DNA of 9,388 nt from Clostridiaceae bacterium (GTDB lineage: Bacteria; Bacillota_A; Clostridia; Acetivibrionales; Acetivibrionaceae), in contig JAAZCB010001175.1 of NCBI GenBank assembly GCA_012513545.1, positions 1-9,388 of the forward strand. The letters are read 5' to 3'. The notes under the pieces were generated by a model. It worked only from the letters and a program-made list of their open reading frames with translations. It made no database searches and was not told where the DNA came from. Shown piece after piece: positions 7,834 through 9,388 of this stretch. Every line of letters starts with the position of its first letter. Positions within the stretch are counted from its first letter, which is position 1. The translations under genes were made by a program, and so were the position numbers.

Positions 7834-8379
7834 TCAAAATGCATATTCTACAGAAGGTTCCCTGCAATATTCTGTATAACCCGAGATGCTGTATTTTCTA
7901 TAAGATTCCAAACAAGCTTTTATAAGTGCGTTGTTGTTGTAATAGTTTTTGGATGCATAATTGAATATGTACTTTTTCGTAGCTTTAAGTGGTTCGCTGC
8001 CTTCTTCATATGCCAGATAATCCAGAGTAAGTTTCTTAATGACGTGCTCTGCATTACCCAGGAAATGCCAGCTATTATTGTATTCATCCCACTTATAAAT
8101 GGACTTTAAATATATTGTACTGTTTTCAACTGCGGTTAAGTTTGTCGATGGCATATAGTTTGCAAGTTTAGAAGTAGATATATTAAAAATATCTGCAGCA
8201 ATGCATAGAGATTTTGCGCCAACCCCTAGGTCTACAGTAATAAAGCTATTACTGTTTTTTAGTAAATCAAGCATTTGACATTTACTAATTGTTTCTTTTC
8301 TTGCTGCCTGCTTATGAGCAGATGTTTCAATTTTATAAGAATCTCCATTATAGGAAATATAATTTTCAACGTATAACAT
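7834..8379 (-). CDS. hypothetical protein, 181 codons, possibly frameshifted at its 5' end
   Basis: I do not recognise this protein. It is 181 residues, rich in Tyr, Asn, Lys and Ser, with no signal peptide, membrane segment, cysteine cluster or known catalytic motif that I can see. A central stretch (about 48-62, ITVDLGVGAKSLCIA) is moderately hydrophobic, and residues 95-110 are aromatic-rich (YKWDEYNNSWHF). The ATG at 8379 has no ribosome binding site, and an in-frame TGA lies two codons before it. A 28-codon ORF with an excellent ribosome binding site (ATG at 8452) overlaps its start in a different frame, so the true protein may begin there and be broken by one frameshift, or translation may be coupled. 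The downstream terminator (7671-7704) and upstream promoter (8509-8537) suggest a genuine single-gene unit. Length and a sensible promoter favour a real gene; the lack of family recognition keeps confidence moderate. Confidence 0.55.
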   Translation of the reverse strand: MLYVENYISYNGDSYKIETSAHKQAARKETISKCQMLDLLKNSNSFITVDLGVGAKSLCIAADIFNISTSKLANYMPSTNLTAVENSTIYLKSIYKWDEYNNSWHFLGNAEHVIKKLTLDYLAYEEGSEPLKATKKYIFNYASKNYYNNNALIKACLESYRKYSISGYTEYCREPSVEYAF

Positions 8380-8452
8380 AATTCATAATAGCACGTTTTA
8401 AAACGTATAAGGTTGATGTTGGTGATATAGACACTATTCCTGATTTAATCAT
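8366..8452 (-). CDS. 28-codon leader ORF or detached N-terminus of the 181-codon gene
   Basis: Starts MIKSGIV and ends in TGA at 8368-8366, overlapping the first codons of the 181-codon ORF in another frame. A perfect AGGAGG (8465-8460) lies 7 nt before its ATG, by far the best ribosome binding site in this region. Skipping one base near 8370-8380 would join it to the 181-codon frame with no stop. It is therefore either the true N-terminus of that protein, separated by a one-base indel, or a leader peptide that couples translation. Nothing in the 28 residues indicates a function. Confidence 0.4.
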   Translation of the reverse strand: MIKSGIVSISPTSTLYVLKRAIMNYVIR

Positions 8453-8459
8453 TACTATA

Positions 8460-8465
8460 CCTCCT
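8460..8465 (-). promoter_or_regulatory. consensus ribosome binding site AGGAGG
   Basis: Minus-strand AGGAGG with 7-nt spacing to the ATG at 8452. It points to 8452, not 8379, as the place where ribosomes load, and is the main reason to suspect a frameshift or coupled leader. Confidence 0.65.
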
Positions 8466-8491
8466 GTTATTCACACACAGGTGAAATAACT

Positions 8492-8509
8492 CACATTAGG
8501 ACGAATGTG
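8492..8509. promoter_or_regulatory. inverted repeat over the -10/start region, candidate operator
   Basis: Arms CACATT (8492-8497) and AATGTG (8504-8509) with a 6-bp spacer. The repeat overlaps the end of the predicted -10 box and the likely start site (about 8502) of the 181-codon gene, a typical position for a repressor site. Six-bp arms in AT-rich DNA can also arise by chance. Confidence 0.35.
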
Positions 8510-8537
8510 TTTTAATACTGATTTTTTATTATCTCAA
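8509..8537 (-). promoter_or_regulatory. predicted promoter of the 181-codon gene and its leader ORF
   Basis: On the minus strand, -35 TTGAGA (8537-8532), 17-bp spacer, -10 TAAAAC (8514-8509). Predicted start near 8502, about 50 nt before the ATG at 8452. The -35 box is good; the -10 box is weaker than consensus. Confidence 0.4.
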
Positions 8538-8597
8538 TGGAATCACCCTTTCTTTTGTTTACTCGAATATTTATTTTGTTCCATACATTTATTTTTA

Positions 8598-8623
8598 CAC
8601 ATATCCTGTAATATTTAAACGTA
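8598..8623 (+). repeat. imperfect 26-bp direct repeat, copy A
   Basis: Begins CACATATCCT and matches 8763-8788 at 22 of 26 positions without gaps. The copies are 165 bp apart. Function unknown; could be a protein-binding site or a duplication relic. Confidence 0.5.
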
Positions 8624-8640
8624 ACTTTTTTTCTATTTAG

Positions 8641-8655
8641 GGTAAAAATTTTACC
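8641..8655. repeat. 15-bp perfect inverted repeat
   Basis: GGTAAAA and TTTTACC arms around a single central A. Compact symmetry like this suits a dimeric DNA-binding protein, but it lies about 100 bp upstream of the -35 box predicted for the 181-codon gene and over 600 bp from the plus-strand gene, so any target is unclear. Confidence 0.4.
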
Positions 8656-8762
8656 TTTTATATGTCATGCCACAAACAGGAAGAGTCATTGAAAACAATT
8701 TTTTTTTAACTTATTACGGCAATAAACTTGACCTGATTGTTTATGAAAAATTAAGTCTTTGT

Positions 8763-8788
8763 CACATATCCTAAAATATTTTAAAGTA
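8763..8788 (+). repeat. imperfect 26-bp direct repeat, copy B
   Basis: Second copy of the element at 8598-8623, sharing CACATATCCT exactly and 22 of 26 bases overall. Confidence 0.5.
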
Positions 8789-8899
8789 TGATTATTTTAT
8801 AAAGATTTTTACAATAATTTTCATATTTTTAATGAAAAAGCATGAAAAATTATATTGCAAATATGAAAAAAATATCATATGATTATTAAGAACAAAATG

Positions 8900-8925
8900 G
8901 CATATTACCAAATTTGGTAATATGC
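8900..8925. promoter_or_regulatory. perfect 26-bp palindrome, candidate operator
   Basis: The half-site GCATATTACCAAA is followed immediately by its exact reverse complement, with no spacer; symmetry stops at the next base on each side. With no loop and no T tract it is not a good terminator. It fits a symmetric DNA-binding site for a homodimer or tetramer. It lies about 400 bp upstream of the plus-strand aminotransferase-like gene and about 450 bp upstream of the minus-strand leader ORF, in DNA with no gene of its own. The regulator is unknown. Confidence 0.6.
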
Positions 8926-9308
8926 GAAGAAAATACAAATAAAAGTTTATAGGAACTTTTTAGGGGAAAGATATTTACTTATTAAGTCCGATTAATTAAA
9001 TCCTCTATTCCCATTACTTTAATTTTTAGCAAAGATAACATTTATTCAAGCAGTAGTTAGATGGTACGCATTGAAAGCAGAATTCATTGAATTACAAAAT
9101 GTATTTTAGGGGTGACACTGACTATTTGGATACAATTCTTTTTTTAGAACAAAAGATTAGGTACTGACTTCTGAATGTAATTAACTTATTCGTTATTATG
9201 CCTATAAATAATTTGTAACATAAAATTGTTTTGTTGTATTACAGTTTTAAAATTAACATGCTTCAATTTACTTAATAAATAGTGCAGAAATTATTATTTT
9301 ATTTTAAT

Positions 9309-9313
9309 GGGGG
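9309..9313 (+). promoter_or_regulatory. ribosome binding site of the right-edge gene
   Basis: GGGGG with 8-nt spacing to the ATG at 9322, in otherwise AT-rich sequence. It supports that ATG as the start. Confidence 0.6.
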
Positions 9314-9321
9314 CCAATATT

Positions 9322-9388
9322 ATGAATGCTTTTGAAGAAAGAGAGTCTAATGTAAGATCTTATTGTCGTACTTTTCCGGATGTTTTCA
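9322..9388 (+). CDS. 5' end of an EctB-like class III aminotransferase (partial)
   Basis: Only 22 codons are in the window; the gene continues past the right edge. The segment ESNVRSYCRTFPDVF closely resembles the N-terminus of diaminobutyrate-2-oxoglutarate aminotransferases (EctB and relatives), which open with an E-x-x-V-R-[ST]-Y-x-R-x-[FW]-P-x-V-F pattern. Such enzymes are PLP-dependent and make L-2,4-diaminobutyrate from aspartate semialdehyde with glutamate as amino donor, feeding ectoine, siderophore or peptide pathways. The catalytic lysine and cofactor-binding region lie outside the window, so the call rests on this short N-terminal match. Which pathway it serves cannot be told here; the genes following it would decide. 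It is divergent from the 181-codon gene. Confidence 0.65.
   Translation, partial: MNAFEERESNVRSYCRTFPDVF

Larger units (their letters stand above)
8466..9321. other. long AT-rich intergenic region between divergent genes
   Basis: About 850 bp with no credible ORF on either strand. It holds the promoter region of the 181-codon gene at its left end, a 15-bp inverted repeat (8641-8655), two imperfect 26-bp direct repeats (8598-8623, 8763-8788), three ATGAAAAA strings (8832, 8842, 8863), a perfect 26-bp palindrome (8900-8925) and a ribosome binding site at the right end. Plus-strand promoter candidates for the gene at 9322 are weak: TTGAAA-16-TACAAA (9071-9098) and TTGTTT-16-TAAAAT (9226-9253). 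I cannot choose between them. Confidence 0.6.

Noticed and set aside
9031..9108. Short open plus-strand stretch containing QAVVRWYALKAEF
   Set aside because: Only about 28 codons between stops with no start codon; too short to distinguish a gene relic from chance.

Overview
The window looks like a low-GC, cellulolytic, cellulosome-forming clostridium, close to Acetivibrio (Clostridium) thermocellus. The main evidence is a secreted family 26 mannanase ending in a type I dockerin, whose two calcium-binding repeats both carry the N-S-T-D-Y recognition signature typical of that group. Coding regions are moderately AT-rich and intergenic regions very AT-rich. The species is inferred, not shown.

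Layout from left to right. Positions 1-123 hold hairpins and the 3' flank of the first gene. Positions 124-5349 (minus) encode a 1741-residue cytoplasmic signalling protein: Ser/Thr kinase, AAA/NTPase, long helical TPR-like region, GAF, GGDEF diguanylate cyclase. It has its own predicted promoter and ribosome binding site. Positions 5604-7391 (minus) encode the CBM35-GH26-dockerin mannanase, closed by a clear intrinsic terminator, so the two genes are probably separate transcription units. Positions 7392-7833 hold a strong sigma-A-type extended -10 promoter for the mannanase, two identical 37-bp palindromic repeats directly upstream of its -35 box, and two bidirectional terminator-like hairpins alternating with the repeats. 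Positions 7834-8379 (minus) are an unrecognised 181-codon ORF. It has no ribosome binding site, but is preceded and overlapped in another frame by a 28-codon ORF that has a perfect AGGAGG and a predicted promoter, so the gene is either frameshifted or translationally coupled. Positions 8466-9321 are about 850 bp of AT-rich intergenic DNA holding a perfect 26-bp palindrome, a 15-bp inverted repeat and a pair of 26-bp direct repeats. At 9322 a plus-strand gene begins and runs off the window; its first 22 residues resemble the N-terminus of diaminobutyrate-2-oxoglutarate aminotransferase (EctB-type, class III).

The mannanase is a secreted component that would dock onto scaffoldin cohesins to attack mannan. 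The kinase/cyclase would link protein phosphorylation or ATP-dependent sensing to c-di-GMP. Nothing in the sequence ties the two functionally beyond being adjacent. The most interesting structures are the repeat/terminator stack at the mannanase promoter, the kinase-to-GGDEF fusion, the possible frameshift in the 181-codon gene and the 26-bp palindrome.
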